Source of the DNA: Murinocardiopsis flavida | GTDB lineage: Bacteria; Actinomycetota; Actinomycetes; Streptosporangiales; Streptosporangiaceae | Assembly (NCBI RefSeq): GCF_003014485.1 | Contig: NZ_PYGA01000009.1 | Location: 186,001 to 250,000, forward strand | Direction: 5' to 3' | Length of the DNA: 64,000 bases | Shown: in pieces, positions 23,583 to 31,441 of the stretch | Numbering within the stretch: position 1 is the stretch's first letter | How the letters are laid out: every line of letters begins with the position of its first letter | Notes under the pieces: generated by a model | What the model saw: the letters and a program-made list of their open reading frames with translations, nothing else | Databases searched by the model: none | What the model was told of the DNA's origin: nothing | Translations under genes and position numbers: made by a program

Positions 23583-25694
23583 ATGCCCGAGTCCGACGAA
23601 TCCACGGCGCGCGGCGGCGCCGGTACCGAGGCACCCGAGGAGCCCGCTGCCCCCTCTGTCCCCGAGGGGCAGGCGGAGCGGCCGGTGCTGCCGCCGGTTC
23701 GCGAGTGGTGGTCCATCGGGGCGCGCGATTCGCTGATCCTGCTGGGCGCGGTCCTGGTGATCGGCTCCCTGGCGCTGAAGGTGTACGCGCTGCGCCAGGC
23801 GTACTTCGTCGAGGACGACTTCCTGTTCGTCGGCAACGCGGCGTCGACGACCCTCACCTTCGGGTACCTGACCGACCTGCACAAGGGCCACCTGATGCCG
23901 GGCGCGCTGCTGCTCGCCTACGCGCAGACGGCCGTGTCGCCGTACAACTGGCCGTTGACGGCGGGGGTGATGCTGGCGTTCCAGGCGGCGTCGTCGGTCG
24001 CGATGTTCCGGCTGCTGTGGGTGGTGTTCGGGCGGCGCTGGTTCATCCTCACCCCGCTGGTCGTGTACGTGTTCGCGCCGCTGACCCTGCCGGTGCTGAC
24101 GTGGTGGTCGGCGGCGCTGAACGCCGTCCCGTTCCAGCTCGCCATCGTCCTCGCGCTGCTGTGGACGGTGCACTACCTGCGGACGGCCGATCCGCGGTAC
24201 GCGTGGTGGGCGGCCGGCGCGGTGGTGTTCGGCATGGCGTTCTCGGTCAAGGCGATGTTCCTGCCGCCGCTGCTTTTCGTCGTCGCGGCGGCGTTCTTCA
24301 CCCCGGGGCGGCTGCCGCGCTCGCTGTGGCGCGCGTTCGACGCCAACCGCGGGTATTGGCTGGGCATGGCGGCGCTCACGGTGGGGCACCTGCTGCTGTA
24401 CCTGGCCAAGCAGGAGAGCGCCGAGGGGGAGGGCGCCGGGGTCCCCAAGGCGGGTGTCGCCTGGGACATGAGCCGGCGGCTGCTGGGTGAGACGTTCCCG
24501 GTCGGGGCAGCGGGCGGCCCGTTGCAGTGGGGACCGGTGACCCCCGCCGGGGGGCTGCTCGACCCGGGCGCGGTGGTCCTGGCGGCCTCCTGGTCGGCCC
24601 TTGCGGTCGTGGTGCTGCTCAGTGTGGCGTTCCGGCGCAGGGGCTGGCGCGCGTGGGCGCTCCTCGCGGGGTATGTGGTGTGCGTGGACGTCGTGCCGAC
24701 CCTCATCGCGCGCGGCCGCTACGAGGAGATGGTGGGCTACGACCCGCGCTATGTCGCCGACGCGGCGCTGGTGTTCGCGGTCTGCCTGGCGTTCGCGTTC
24801 ATGGCGGCCGAGGGGGAGGAGCGCGAGGACGCGGACGGTTCGGTGTACCGCAGGCGCCCGCCCTTGGCCCGGGTCCGCGACCTGGCGGTGGTCGGCACCG
24901 CGGGGTTCCTCGCCGCGGCGGTGTACTCCGGGTACACCTACGCCGACACGCTCAGCGGCGACCGTGTGCGGTGGTACGTCGACACGGTGCGCACGTCGCT
25001 GCGCGCGGTTCCGGAGGAGGCCGGGATCTACCCGCGGCCGGTTCCGGGCGACATCGTGCTGCCGTGGAACGGGCCGCGGCGGCTCAGTTCGCACCTCCTG
25101 GCCCCGCTCGCGGGGGAGGGGGTGCGCGGCCGCATCGAGAACCCGCGCCCGTCCGACTACCCGATGGTGTTCAACGACGCCGGGTTCCTGGTGGGGGCGA
25201 AACCGGGGCCGGGCAGCGCGTTCTTCGGCCCGCCCGAGGGCGAGAAGTGCATCGCGACGTTCGGCGGCACCGCCAAGTGGGAGATCGAGTCGCTGGGCGG
25301 GCCCAGCCTGGTCGTCGGCATCGCCTACAAGGCGAAGGAGGAGACCAAGGCGACCATCGTGGTCGGCGACGCGTGGGTGCCCGTCACCCTGCCCGCTGCG
25401 CCCAAGGGCGGGACCTGGTATGTCCCCGTCGAGGGCGCCGGGACCCAGTTGCTGCTCACCACCGAGGAGAACGCGGTGTGCATGAACTGGGTGACGCACG
25501 GCGAGCTGGTCCCCGCGACCGAGGGCAACCCGTGGGAAGAGGGCGAGGACGGCAAGGGCGACGAGGACGGCGACGGCGGCAAGGGCGAGAAGGCCGGTAA
25601 GGACGGCAAGGACGGCAAGAGCGAGAACGGCAAGAGCGGGGACGGCGGAGAGGACGAGGACGCCGAGGGGCAGGGCGACGACGGCGCGGACTGA
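23583..25694 (+). CDS. Multi-pass membrane protein, GT-C-like
   Basis: 703 residues if ATG 23583 (behind GGAAGTGAGC) is used; an in-frame ATG at 23505 is possible. A soluble Pro/Glu-rich N-terminus is followed by about ten helices. The first external loop, AYFVEDDFLFVG, has the acidic pair seen in GT-C glycosyltransferases, and TDLHKGHLMPGALLLAY follows. A C-terminal soluble domain (WEIESLGGPSLVVGIAY, two cysteines: EKCIA and AVCMN) ends in a Gly/Lys/Asp/Glu tail built of GKDGKDGK-type repeats. The position between the methyltransferases and the acyltransferase supports a role in envelope sugar transfer; the exact reaction is unknown. Confidence 0.7.
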   Translation: MPESDESTARGGAGTEAPEEPAAPSVPEGQAERPVLPPVREWWSIGARDSLILLGAVLVIGSLALKVYALRQAYFVEDDFLFVGNAASTTLTFGYLTDLHKGHLMPGALLLAYAQTAVSPYNWPLTAGVMLAFQAASSVAMFRLLWVVFGRRWFILTPLVVYVFAPLTLPVLTWWSAALNAVPFQLAIVLALLWTVHYLRTADPRYAWWAAGAVVFGMAFSVKAMFLPPLLFVVAAAFFTPGRLPRSLWRAFDANRGYWLGMAALTVGHLLLYLAKQESAEGEGAGVPKAGVAWDMSRRLLGETFPVGAAGGPLQWGPVTPAGGLLDPGAVVLAASWSALAVVVLLSVAFRRRGWRAWALLAGYVVCVDVVPTLIARGRYEEMVGYDPRYVADAALVFAVCLAFAFMAAEGEEREDADGSVYRRRPPLARVRDLAVVGTAGFLAAAVYSGYTYADTLSGDRVRWYVDTVRTSLRAVPEEAGIYPRPVPGDIVLPWNGPRRLSSHLLAPLAGEGVRGRIENPRPSDYPMVFNDAGFLVGAKPGPGSAFFGPPEGEKCIATFGGTAKWEIESLGGPSLVVGIAYKAKEETKATIVVGDAWVPVTLPAAPKGGTWYVPVEGAGTQLLLTTEENAVCMNWVTHGELVPATEGNPWEEGEDGKGDEDGDGGKGEKAGKDGKDGKSENGKSGDGGEDEDAEGQGDDGAD

Positions 25695-25714
25695 GGCCGC
25701 TGCGCCGGCACGGC

Positions 25715-27022
25715 TCAGGCCGGGCGGCGCGGCGCGGGTTTGCGCGGGGTCCGCGGCACGGCCCGCGCCCAGCGGCGGACGGGTTCCTCGACGAACCGGT
25801 GGGTGAGCGTGGCGAGGACGACGGTCCCCGCGGTCACGGGTCCGATGTCGAACCAGAAGGACCCGGTGAAGATCTCCTGGCCGGTGAAGCCGCGCCACAG
25901 GTACAGCACGACGAACTGCCACAGGAAGATCCCGTAGGAGATGCGGCCGAGGAAGCGGCTGACCGGGTGGGCGAGCAGCGCGGCGAGCCAGGTGCCGTCG
26001 GCGAGCCGCTCGGCCGCGGGGCGCCGCACGGCCGGGGCCTGGTCGGGCGGCGGCAGGAACGCCACGGGCGCGATGACGAAGAACGCGAACAGCAGGGAGG
26101 TCGCGGCGTCGGCGAGGGCGATCCAGTAGCCGTCGACGCCCACGAACCGCGGCCCGGTGACGGGCGTGGACGCCACCACGTACACGACGGCGGCCAGCCC
26201 CCAGGACAGTCCCGGCGACTGCGCCAGCGTGCGGCTGAGGCGCCGCGCGGGGCCGTCGGCGCCGGGTTCGCGGTGCGCCCACTCGGTGAGTACCGCGATC
26301 GCCATGCCGACGGCGAACATGCCCAGGGTGCGCGGCAGCCAGGCGTGCATGTAGGGGCGCGGGTCGGGATAGAACTGGAGCAGCAGGGCCGCGGCGCCCG
26401 CGGCGGCGATGAGCGCCGTGCCGGTGAGGAGCCGCCGGGCGCGGGCGTCGGCGCCGCCGCCCGCGCGGGCGGCGAACCGGGTGAGCAGCCACGCGATCAG
26501 GGGCAGGGCGGCGTAGAAGCTCACCTCCACCGAGAGGCTCCACATCTGGCCGAGGCCGTAGGGGCCGGTCCCGGCGAACCACGGGTCGGTGTTGAAGGTG
26601 TAGGTGAGGGTGAACACCTCGATCCAGTGGCGGATGCCGAACCCGTCGTTCCACAGCAGCATGGCGGTGAGCGCGACCAGCCAGTAGGCGGGGAGGACGC
26701 GCAGGCCGCGCCGCCACAGGTAGGAGCGGACGCTGGGCCCCGGTGTTCCGTCGATGGCGGCGCGCGCCCACGGCCGGTACAGCAGCAGCCCCGACAGGGC
26801 GAAGAACAGGGGTACGCCCATCTCGCCGCGCGAGAGCAGCGCGCCGATGGCGCCGTCGGCGAGTGCCGCCCCGGTCTCGATCGCCACGTGGAACACCAGG
26901 ACCATGAGCGCTGCGAGGGCCCGGATGCCGTCGAGCGCCTGCTGGTGCCCGCTGACCTGCGGCAGGGTGCGCGCGGGGTCGGCGGGCGGTGTGGGGTCGG
27001 GTGGCGGTGCGGGTGGGGTCAC
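25715..27022 (-). CDS. Acyltransferase family 3 membrane protein
   Basis: 435 residues from GTG 27022. The signature GIRALAALMVLVFHV (R-x10-H) and GVPLFFALSGLLLYRPW start an Acyl_transf_3 domain of about ten helices, enzymes that O-acylate exported sugars or lipids. A Pro-rich leader of some 22 residues precedes it. The C-terminal helices include ISYGIFLWQFVVLYLW and FVEEPVRRWARA, as in OafA-type proteins, but without a C-terminal SGNH domain. It diverges from the second DUF3068 gene across a spacer with a KstR-like palindrome, and converges on the GT-C-like gene. It may acylate the glycan made by this cluster. Confidence 0.88.
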   Translation of the reverse strand: MTPPAPPPDPTPPADPARTLPQVSGHQQALDGIRALAALMVLVFHVAIETGAALADGAIGALLSRGEMGVPLFFALSGLLLYRPWARAAIDGTPGPSVRSYLWRRGLRVLPAYWLVALTAMLLWNDGFGIRHWIEVFTLTYTFNTDPWFAGTGPYGLGQMWSLSVEVSFYAALPLIAWLLTRFAARAGGGADARARRLLTGTALIAAAGAAALLLQFYPDPRPYMHAWLPRTLGMFAVGMAIAVLTEWAHREPGADGPARRLSRTLAQSPGLSWGLAAVVYVVASTPVTGPRFVGVDGYWIALADAATSLLFAFFVIAPVAFLPPPDQAPAVRRPAAERLADGTWLAALLAHPVSRFLGRISYGIFLWQFVVLYLWRGFTGQEIFTGSFWFDIGPVTAGTVVLATLTHRFVEEPVRRWARAVPRTPRKPAPRRPA

Positions 27023-27094
27023 AGGGCCGGCCTTCTCACGTGCGGGGGCTGGCGCGGTGCGCGCTCTGGCGCATCCCGCGGTTGGGCACCAGAC

Positions 27095-27108
27095 TAGAAC
27101 CTGTTATA
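27095..27108. promoter_or_regulatory. Palindrome TAGAACCTGTTATA (KstR-like)
   Basis: Full match to TnnAACnnGTTnnA, 73 bp from the acyltransferase start and 101 bp from the DUF3068 start. Surrounding bases (TTATAAAAATTC) are markedly AT-rich, as expected of a promoter. Confidence 0.5.
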
Positions 27109-27208
27109 AAAATTCAGACACGCCCTGGTGACGTAGCACACGGGGCCAACTACGATACCTCAAACTGAACCGGGTTCCAGATCCGGACCGCTACCCCCTG
27201 GAGGGCTC

Positions 27209-28135
27209 ATGCGCCGAACCGTTGCAGTCGTCTGCATCGCGCTCGGGGTCTTCTGCATTGCTTTGGCCCCCTTGCTGCGGTATTGGGTCGCCCCGACCTT
27301 TATGAAGACCCCGTTGGACTACTACTCCACGCTCGTGAACCGGACCGACGACGCCACCTATTTCAGCGCGAAGGACCTCGAACAGATCGACAACGCCGAG
27401 GTCGAGGCCACCACCACGCTGCGCGCCGACGTCGCGGCCAGCAACGACGACGTCGTGGTGTTCGACGGCTTCACCTGGGTCAAGGACGTCGGCACCGACT
27501 TCGCGTTCCTGTCCACGTCGCGCCGCATCGCCCACGACCGGGAGAACGGGCTGGCCGTCGACTGCTGCGACAACTCGATCAACGAGAAGTCGGTGAACCC
27601 GAGCGGGCAGGCGTTCAAGTGGCCGTTCCTGGTGGAGAAGAAGGACTACGAGTTCTTCGACCCCACGATCGCCGACAGCAGCACCATCGAGTTCGAGGGC
27701 GAGGAGGAGGTCAAGGGCGTCCCGACGTACAAGTTCGTGCAGCGGATCGAACCCACCAAGATCGGTGAGCGCACCCTCCCCAAGAAGCTGCTCGAACTGA
27801 AGGGCAAGGGCGACGTCGAGGCCGACGAGATGTACTCGATCACGCGCACCTACTGGGTGGAGCCGACCACCGGTGTCGGCGTCGACCTGATCGAGGACCA
27901 GCACCGCGCGGCCGTCGTCGACGGCGAGGAGCGGCTCATCCTCTTCGACGGGGAGATGCGCTTCGACGAGAAGACCGTCAGCCAGCAGTTGAAGACCGCG
28001 TCGCAGAGCAGCCGGCTCACCCTGGCCCGGACGACCGGCCCGATCATCCTGCTGGGTGTGGGGGTCGTGCTGTTCGCCGGCGGTGTGATCCTGACCTTCG
28101 TCGGTGCGTCGCGTTCGCGCGGGCGCAGGGGCTGA
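27209..28135 (+). CDS. DUF3068 membrane-anchored protein (copy 2)
   Basis: 308 residues, ATG 27209 with GGAGG 5 bases upstream. N-terminal helix (VAVVCIALGVFCIALAPLL), extracellular domain and C-terminal helix (GPIILLGVGVVLFAGGVILTF) with a short basic end. It keeps the DUF3068 features seen in copy 1: GLAVDCCDNSIN with a Cys pair, FKWPFLVEKKDYEFFDP, the YKFVQRIEPTKI strand and TYWVEPTTGVGV. Lower Arg and more Asp/Lys/Glu than its neighbours. It heads the DPPR synthase-DprE1-DprE2 run. Function unknown; the family is typical of actinobacteria with complex envelopes. Confidence 0.87.
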   Translation: MRRTVAVVCIALGVFCIALAPLLRYWVAPTFMKTPLDYYSTLVNRTDDATYFSAKDLEQIDNAEVEATTTLRADVAASNDDVVVFDGFTWVKDVGTDFAFLSTSRRIAHDRENGLAVDCCDNSINEKSVNPSGQAFKWPFLVEKKDYEFFDPTIADSSTIEFEGEEEVKGVPTYKFVQRIEPTKIGERTLPKKLLELKGKGDVEADEMYSITRTYWVEPTTGVGVDLIEDQHRAAVVDGEERLILFDGEMRFDEKTVSQQLKTASQSSRLTLARTTGPIILLGVGVVLFAGGVILTFVGASRSRGRRG

Positions 28136-28158
28136 GCGGGTCGGAGTCCGGTGCACCC

Positions 28159-29106
28159 GTGATGGGCGACCTCGGTTCGCGTCCCGCGCGCGCGGGAGCC
28201 CCGCCGCGGGACGCACGGCAGCGCCGCGGACCGGGTGTGCGCGCCCGGGCCGCGGCGCTGCTGCGCGCCTGCCGCCCCAAGCAGTGGGTGAAGAACCTGC
28301 TGGTCTTCGCCGCGCCGGGCGCTGCGGGGCGGTTGGACGACCCCGCGGTGTTCGGCTGGACGGCCGTCGTGTTCGTGCTGTTCTGTGTCGCGGCGAGCGG
28401 CACGTACCTGCTGAACGACGTCCGCGACGCCGAGGAGGACCGCCGCCACGAGCGGAAGCGGCGCCGCCCGGTGGCGTCGGGGGCGCTGTCGCCCCGGTTC
28501 GCCGCTGTGGCGGGGGCGGTGCTGGTGGTCGCCGCCCCGCTGGCGGTGCTGCCGACGGGCCGGCTGCCGCTGTTCGTGGTGCTGGTGGGCTACCTGCTCC
28601 TCACCGGCGCGTACACGCTGTGGCTGAAGGACATCGCGGTGTGCGACATCGTCGCGGTGGCGGGCTGCCACGTGCTGCGCGCCCTCGCGGGGGGCGTCGC
28701 CATCGGGGTGCCGTTCACGAGCTGGTTCCTGATCGTGGTGTTGCTGGCGGCGCTGCTGGTGGTCGCGGGCAAGCGTGAAGCGGAGCTGCGCAACCCCGGC
28801 AGCGGCGGGGGGCGCGCCACCCTCGCCCGGTACTCGGTGCGCTACCTCGCCCAGGTGCGCACCATGGCGGCCGGGGCGATGATCGTCACGTACTGCCTGT
28901 GGGCGCTGGAGAACCACACCGGCCCCGAGCTCGGCTTCCACGCGGCGAGTATCGTGCCGTTCATCATGTTCGTGCTGCGCCACCACCTGCTGGTCGACCG
29001 CGGGCAGGGCGAGGAGCCCGAGGAGATCGCGCTGCGCGACCGCCCCCTCCAGGTCTCCCTGCTCGGCCTGGTGGTCCTGGTGGGGCTCGGCATCTACGTC
29101 GGCTGA
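28159..29106 (+). CDS. ubiA: Decaprenyl-phosphate phosphoribosyltransferase (DPPR synthase)
   Basis: 315 residues, UbiA superfamily. GTG 28159 or ATG 28162 may start it. After a 30-residue basic leader comes ACRPKQWVKNLLVFAAP, the typical family opening; NDVRDAEED is the metal-diphosphate motif, and RPVASGALSP follows it. About nine helices are present. The enzyme joins PRPP to decaprenyl phosphate, the first committed step to decaprenyl-phosphoryl arabinose. In mycobacteria this is Rv3806c, distant from dprE1/dprE2; here all three are adjacent. The intermediate phosphatase is not in the window. Confidence 0.92.
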   Translation: MMGDLGSRPARAGAPPRDARQRRGPGVRARAAALLRACRPKQWVKNLLVFAAPGAAGRLDDPAVFGWTAVVFVLFCVAASGTYLLNDVRDAEEDRRHERKRRRPVASGALSPRFAAVAGAVLVVAAPLAVLPTGRLPLFVVLVGYLLLTGAYTLWLKDIAVCDIVAVAGCHVLRALAGGVAIGVPFTSWFLIVVLLAALLVVAGKREAELRNPGSGGGRATLARYSVRYLAQVRTMAAGAMIVTYCLWALENHTGPELGFHAASIVPFIMFVLRHHLLVDRGQGEEPEEIALRDRPLQVSLLGLVVLVGLGIYVG

Positions 29107-29168
29107 GCCGCCGCGCCCGCCGCCGCCCCCCGGGGCCGCGGCCCACCGACCCGTCGAAAGGCCGCCCC

Positions 29169-30524
29169 GTGCGCATGGAACGCCGACTGCTCACCGGCTG
29201 GGGCCGCACGGCCCCCACGCTCGCCACCGTCGCCCGGCCCCGCACCGCTGAGGAGGCGGCGCTGCTGCTGCGCCAGGCGGGGGAGCGCGGCGCGATCGCG
29301 CGAGGGCTGGGCCGGTCCTACGGCGACGCGGCGCAGAGCGCGGGCGGCATCGTCATCGACTGCGCCGACCTCGCACCGGGGTTCCGGCTCGACCCGGCCG
29401 CGGCCACCGTCACCGCCGCGGCGGGCACCAGCCTCGCCGAGCTGATGCGCGCGCTGCTGCCCCGCGGCTACTTCGTCCCGGTCACCCCGGGCACCAGGAA
29501 CGTCACCGTGGGGGGCGCCATCGGGGCGGACATCCACGGCAAGAACCACCACGCCGACTCCTCCTTCGGGGCGCACGTCAGGTCGCTGCGGATCGTCACC
29601 CCCGGCGGCGGCCTGCGCACCGTCGGGCCCGACCGCGACCCCGACCTGTTCTGGGCGACGGTGGGCGGCATGGGGCTCACCGGTGTCATCACCGAGGCGA
29701 CGTTCGGCGTCGTACCGGTGTCGACCGCGCGGATGCGGGTCGACACCGACCGCACGCCCGACCTGGACGCGACGCTGGACCTGATGAGCACCACCGACCA
29801 CCGGTACCGGCACACGGTGTGCTGGGTCGACCTGCTCGCCCGCGGCGCGTCGCTGGGGCGCGGCGTCCTCACCCGCGCGCACCACGCCGAGGTGGCGGAC
29901 CTGCCCCGGTCGGCGCGCAGGGACCCGCTGCGCTACGCCCCCGCCGGGCGGGCTGCGGCGCCGCCGTGGGCGCCGCCGCACCTGCTGAACCGGTGGAGTG
30001 TGCGCGCGTTCAACGCCGCCTACTACGCGAAGGCGCCGCGTGCGCGCCGGGGCGAGATCCAGGGCGCCGCGTCGTTCTTCCACCCGCTCGACGCGGTCGC
30101 GGGCTGGAACCGGCTGTACGGGCCGCGCGGGCTGGTGCAGTACCAGTTCGTGGTGCCGTTCGGCGAGGAGGACGCGCTGCGCCGCATCGTGGGGCGCCTC
30201 GCCGCCGAGGGCGCCGCGTCGTTCCTCGCGGTGCTGAAGCGGTTCGGCGCGGCGACCCCCGCGCCGCTGTCGTTCCCGATGCCGGGCTGGACCCTGGCCC
30301 TGGACCTGCCCGCCGAGCTGCCCGGCCTCGCGCGGCTGCTGAACGCCCTGGACGAGCAGGTGCTCGGCGCGGGCGGCCGCATCTACCTGGCGAAGGACAG
30401 CAGGGCTGCCGCTGACGCCGTGCACGCCATGTACCCGCGGCTGGCGGAGTGGCACGCGGTGCGCACCCGCGCCGACCCGGCCGGCGTCCTCACCTCCGAC
30501 CTGTCGCGCCGGCTCATGCTCTGA
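29169..30524 (+). CDS. dprE1: Decaprenylphosphoryl-beta-D-ribose 2'-oxidase
   Basis: 451 residues from GTG 29169 (GAAAGG 8 bases upstream; ATG 29175 is the alternative). FAD-binding VAO-type oxidase: RGLGRSYGDAAQSAGG and GADIHGKNHHADSSFG are the flavin loops. With DprE2 it epimerises DPR to DPA. The substrate/inhibitor pocket reads PGWTLALDL and YLAKDSR. By alignment with M. tuberculosis DprE1 from memory, the cysteine attacked by benzothiazinones (Cys387, in GWNVCVD) is replaced here by Ala377, while the active-site Lys (Lys418 there, Lys409 here) is kept. Alanine at this position is known from naturally resistant M. avium. Enzyme activity should be intact. Confidence 0.95.
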   Translation: MRMERRLLTGWGRTAPTLATVARPRTAEEAALLLRQAGERGAIARGLGRSYGDAAQSAGGIVIDCADLAPGFRLDPAAATVTAAAGTSLAELMRALLPRGYFVPVTPGTRNVTVGGAIGADIHGKNHHADSSFGAHVRSLRIVTPGGGLRTVGPDRDPDLFWATVGGMGLTGVITEATFGVVPVSTARMRVDTDRTPDLDATLDLMSTTDHRYRHTVCWVDLLARGASLGRGVLTRAHHAEVADLPRSARRDPLRYAPAGRAAAPPWAPPHLLNRWSVRAFNAAYYAKAPRARRGEIQGAASFFHPLDAVAGWNRLYGPRGLVQYQFVVPFGEEDALRRIVGRLAAEGAASFLAVLKRFGAATPAPLSFPMPGWTLALDLPAELPGLARLLNALDEQVLGAGGRIYLAKDSRAAADAVHAMYPRLAEWHAVRTRADPAGVLTSDLSRRLML

Positions 30525-30534
30525 CGGCGCGCCG

Positions 30535-30560
30535 CCCCCGCGCCCGCCCGGGCGCGGGGG
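30535..30560. terminator. GC hairpin before dprE2
   Basis: Perfect 12-bp arms CCCCCGCGCCCG / CGGGCGCGGGGG with a two-base centre, 10 bp behind the dprE1 stop and just before a TAGGAT -10 box (30565-30570). No T tract; it may weaken rather than end transcription into dprE2. Confidence 0.5.
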
Positions 30561-30564
30561 CGCG

Positions 30565-30570
30565 TAGGAT
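30565..30570 (+). promoter_or_regulatory. Possible -10 box for dprE2
   Basis: TAGGAT, 68 bp before the dprE2 ATG. Suggests that dprE2 has its own promoter besides read-through from dprE1. Confidence 0.35.
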
Positions 30571-30638
30571 CCAGCGACCGCGCGGCAGATCCGCGCCGCC
30601 CGCCCGCGGCGGGCCGAACCGGAAGGAACGATCCCACC

Positions 30639-31409
30639 ATGCGCAACGCCGTCGGCGCCGTGCACACCGTGCTGCTGCTCGGCGGGCGGAGCGAGATCGG
30701 GGCCGCCATCGTGCGGCGGCTGGTCCGCGACGGCGCCCGCTCCGTCGTGCTCGCCGCCCGCGACCCGGAGAACTCCCTGGCGCTGCGCTCCACGGTGCGC
30801 GCGCTGCGCGAGGCCGGCGCCACGGAGGTGGCCGCCATCGGCTTCGACGCGGCCGACCCGGCGTCGCACGCGGCGACGGTCGCCGAGGCGGTGGCGCGCG
30901 TGGGCGACCTCGACGTCGTCGTCGACGCGTTCGGGGTGCTCGGCGACCAGGCGGGCTACGACGCCGACCCGGTCGCGGCGGCGGAGTCGGTGACGGTGAA
31001 CATGACGGGCCACGTGTCGGCGGGGCTCGCCGTCGCGGCGCGGCTGCGCGAGCAGGGGCACGGCACCCTGGTGGTGCTGTCCTCCACGGCGGGCGCGCGG
31101 GTGCGCCGGGCGAACTTCGTCTACGGCGCGGCAAAGGCCGGCCTCGACGGGTTCGCGCAAGGGCTGGGCGACTCCCTCGCGGGCAGCGGCGCCCGGGTGC
31201 TCATCGTCCGGCCCGGCTACGTGCGCACCCAGATGTCCGCGGGGGTCGACCCGGCCCCGTTCCCCGCCACCGCGCGGCAGGTCGCCGACGCGGTCGCCGA
31301 GGGCCTGCGCGTCGGCGCGTCGGTGGTGTGGGTGCCGCGCAAGCTGCGCTACCTCTTCGCGGGGCTGCGCGTGCTGCCGCGCGCGGTGTGGCGGCGGCTG
31401 CCGCGATAG
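30639..31409 (+). CDS. dprE2: Decaprenylphosphoryl-2-keto-ribose reductase
   Basis: 256 residues, short-chain dehydrogenase fold: GGRSEIG nucleotide loop near the N-terminus, VVLSSTAG catalytic Ser, YGAAKAG with the Tyr/Lys pair, and RPGYVRT. It reduces the 2'-keto intermediate left by DprE1 to give decaprenyl-phosphoryl arabinose. The length is close to the mycobacterial enzyme (about 254). GGAAGGA lies 11 bases upstream of the ATG. It ends the glycan cluster and converges on the conservon. Confidence 0.92.
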   Translation: MRNAVGAVHTVLLLGGRSEIGAAIVRRLVRDGARSVVLAARDPENSLALRSTVRALREAGATEVAAIGFDAADPASHAATVAEAVARVGDLDVVVDAFGVLGDQAGYDADPVAAAESVTVNMTGHVSAGLAVAARLREQGHGTLVVLSSTAGARVRRANFVYGAAKAGLDGFAQGLGDSLAGSGARVLIVRPGYVRTQMSAGVDPAPFPATARQVADAVAEGLRVGASVVWVPRKLRYLFAGLRVLPRAVWRRLPR

Positions 31410-31441
31410 GCGGGCGGGCAGCGAGCGCGGTGGCGGGCGGG

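Noticed and set aside
23475-26771. Very long minus-strand frame of about 1100 codons
   Set aside because: Runs antisense to the GT-C-like gene and across the acyltransferase in another frame; Arg/Pro/His-rich composition typical of a shadow frame.
11672-31409. Evidence that the organism belongs to Mycobacteriales
   Set aside because: DPA and AftD genes alone suggest it, but the ssrA tag, the cluster layout and the absence of mycolate genes in view fit Nocardiopsaceae or a close relative better.
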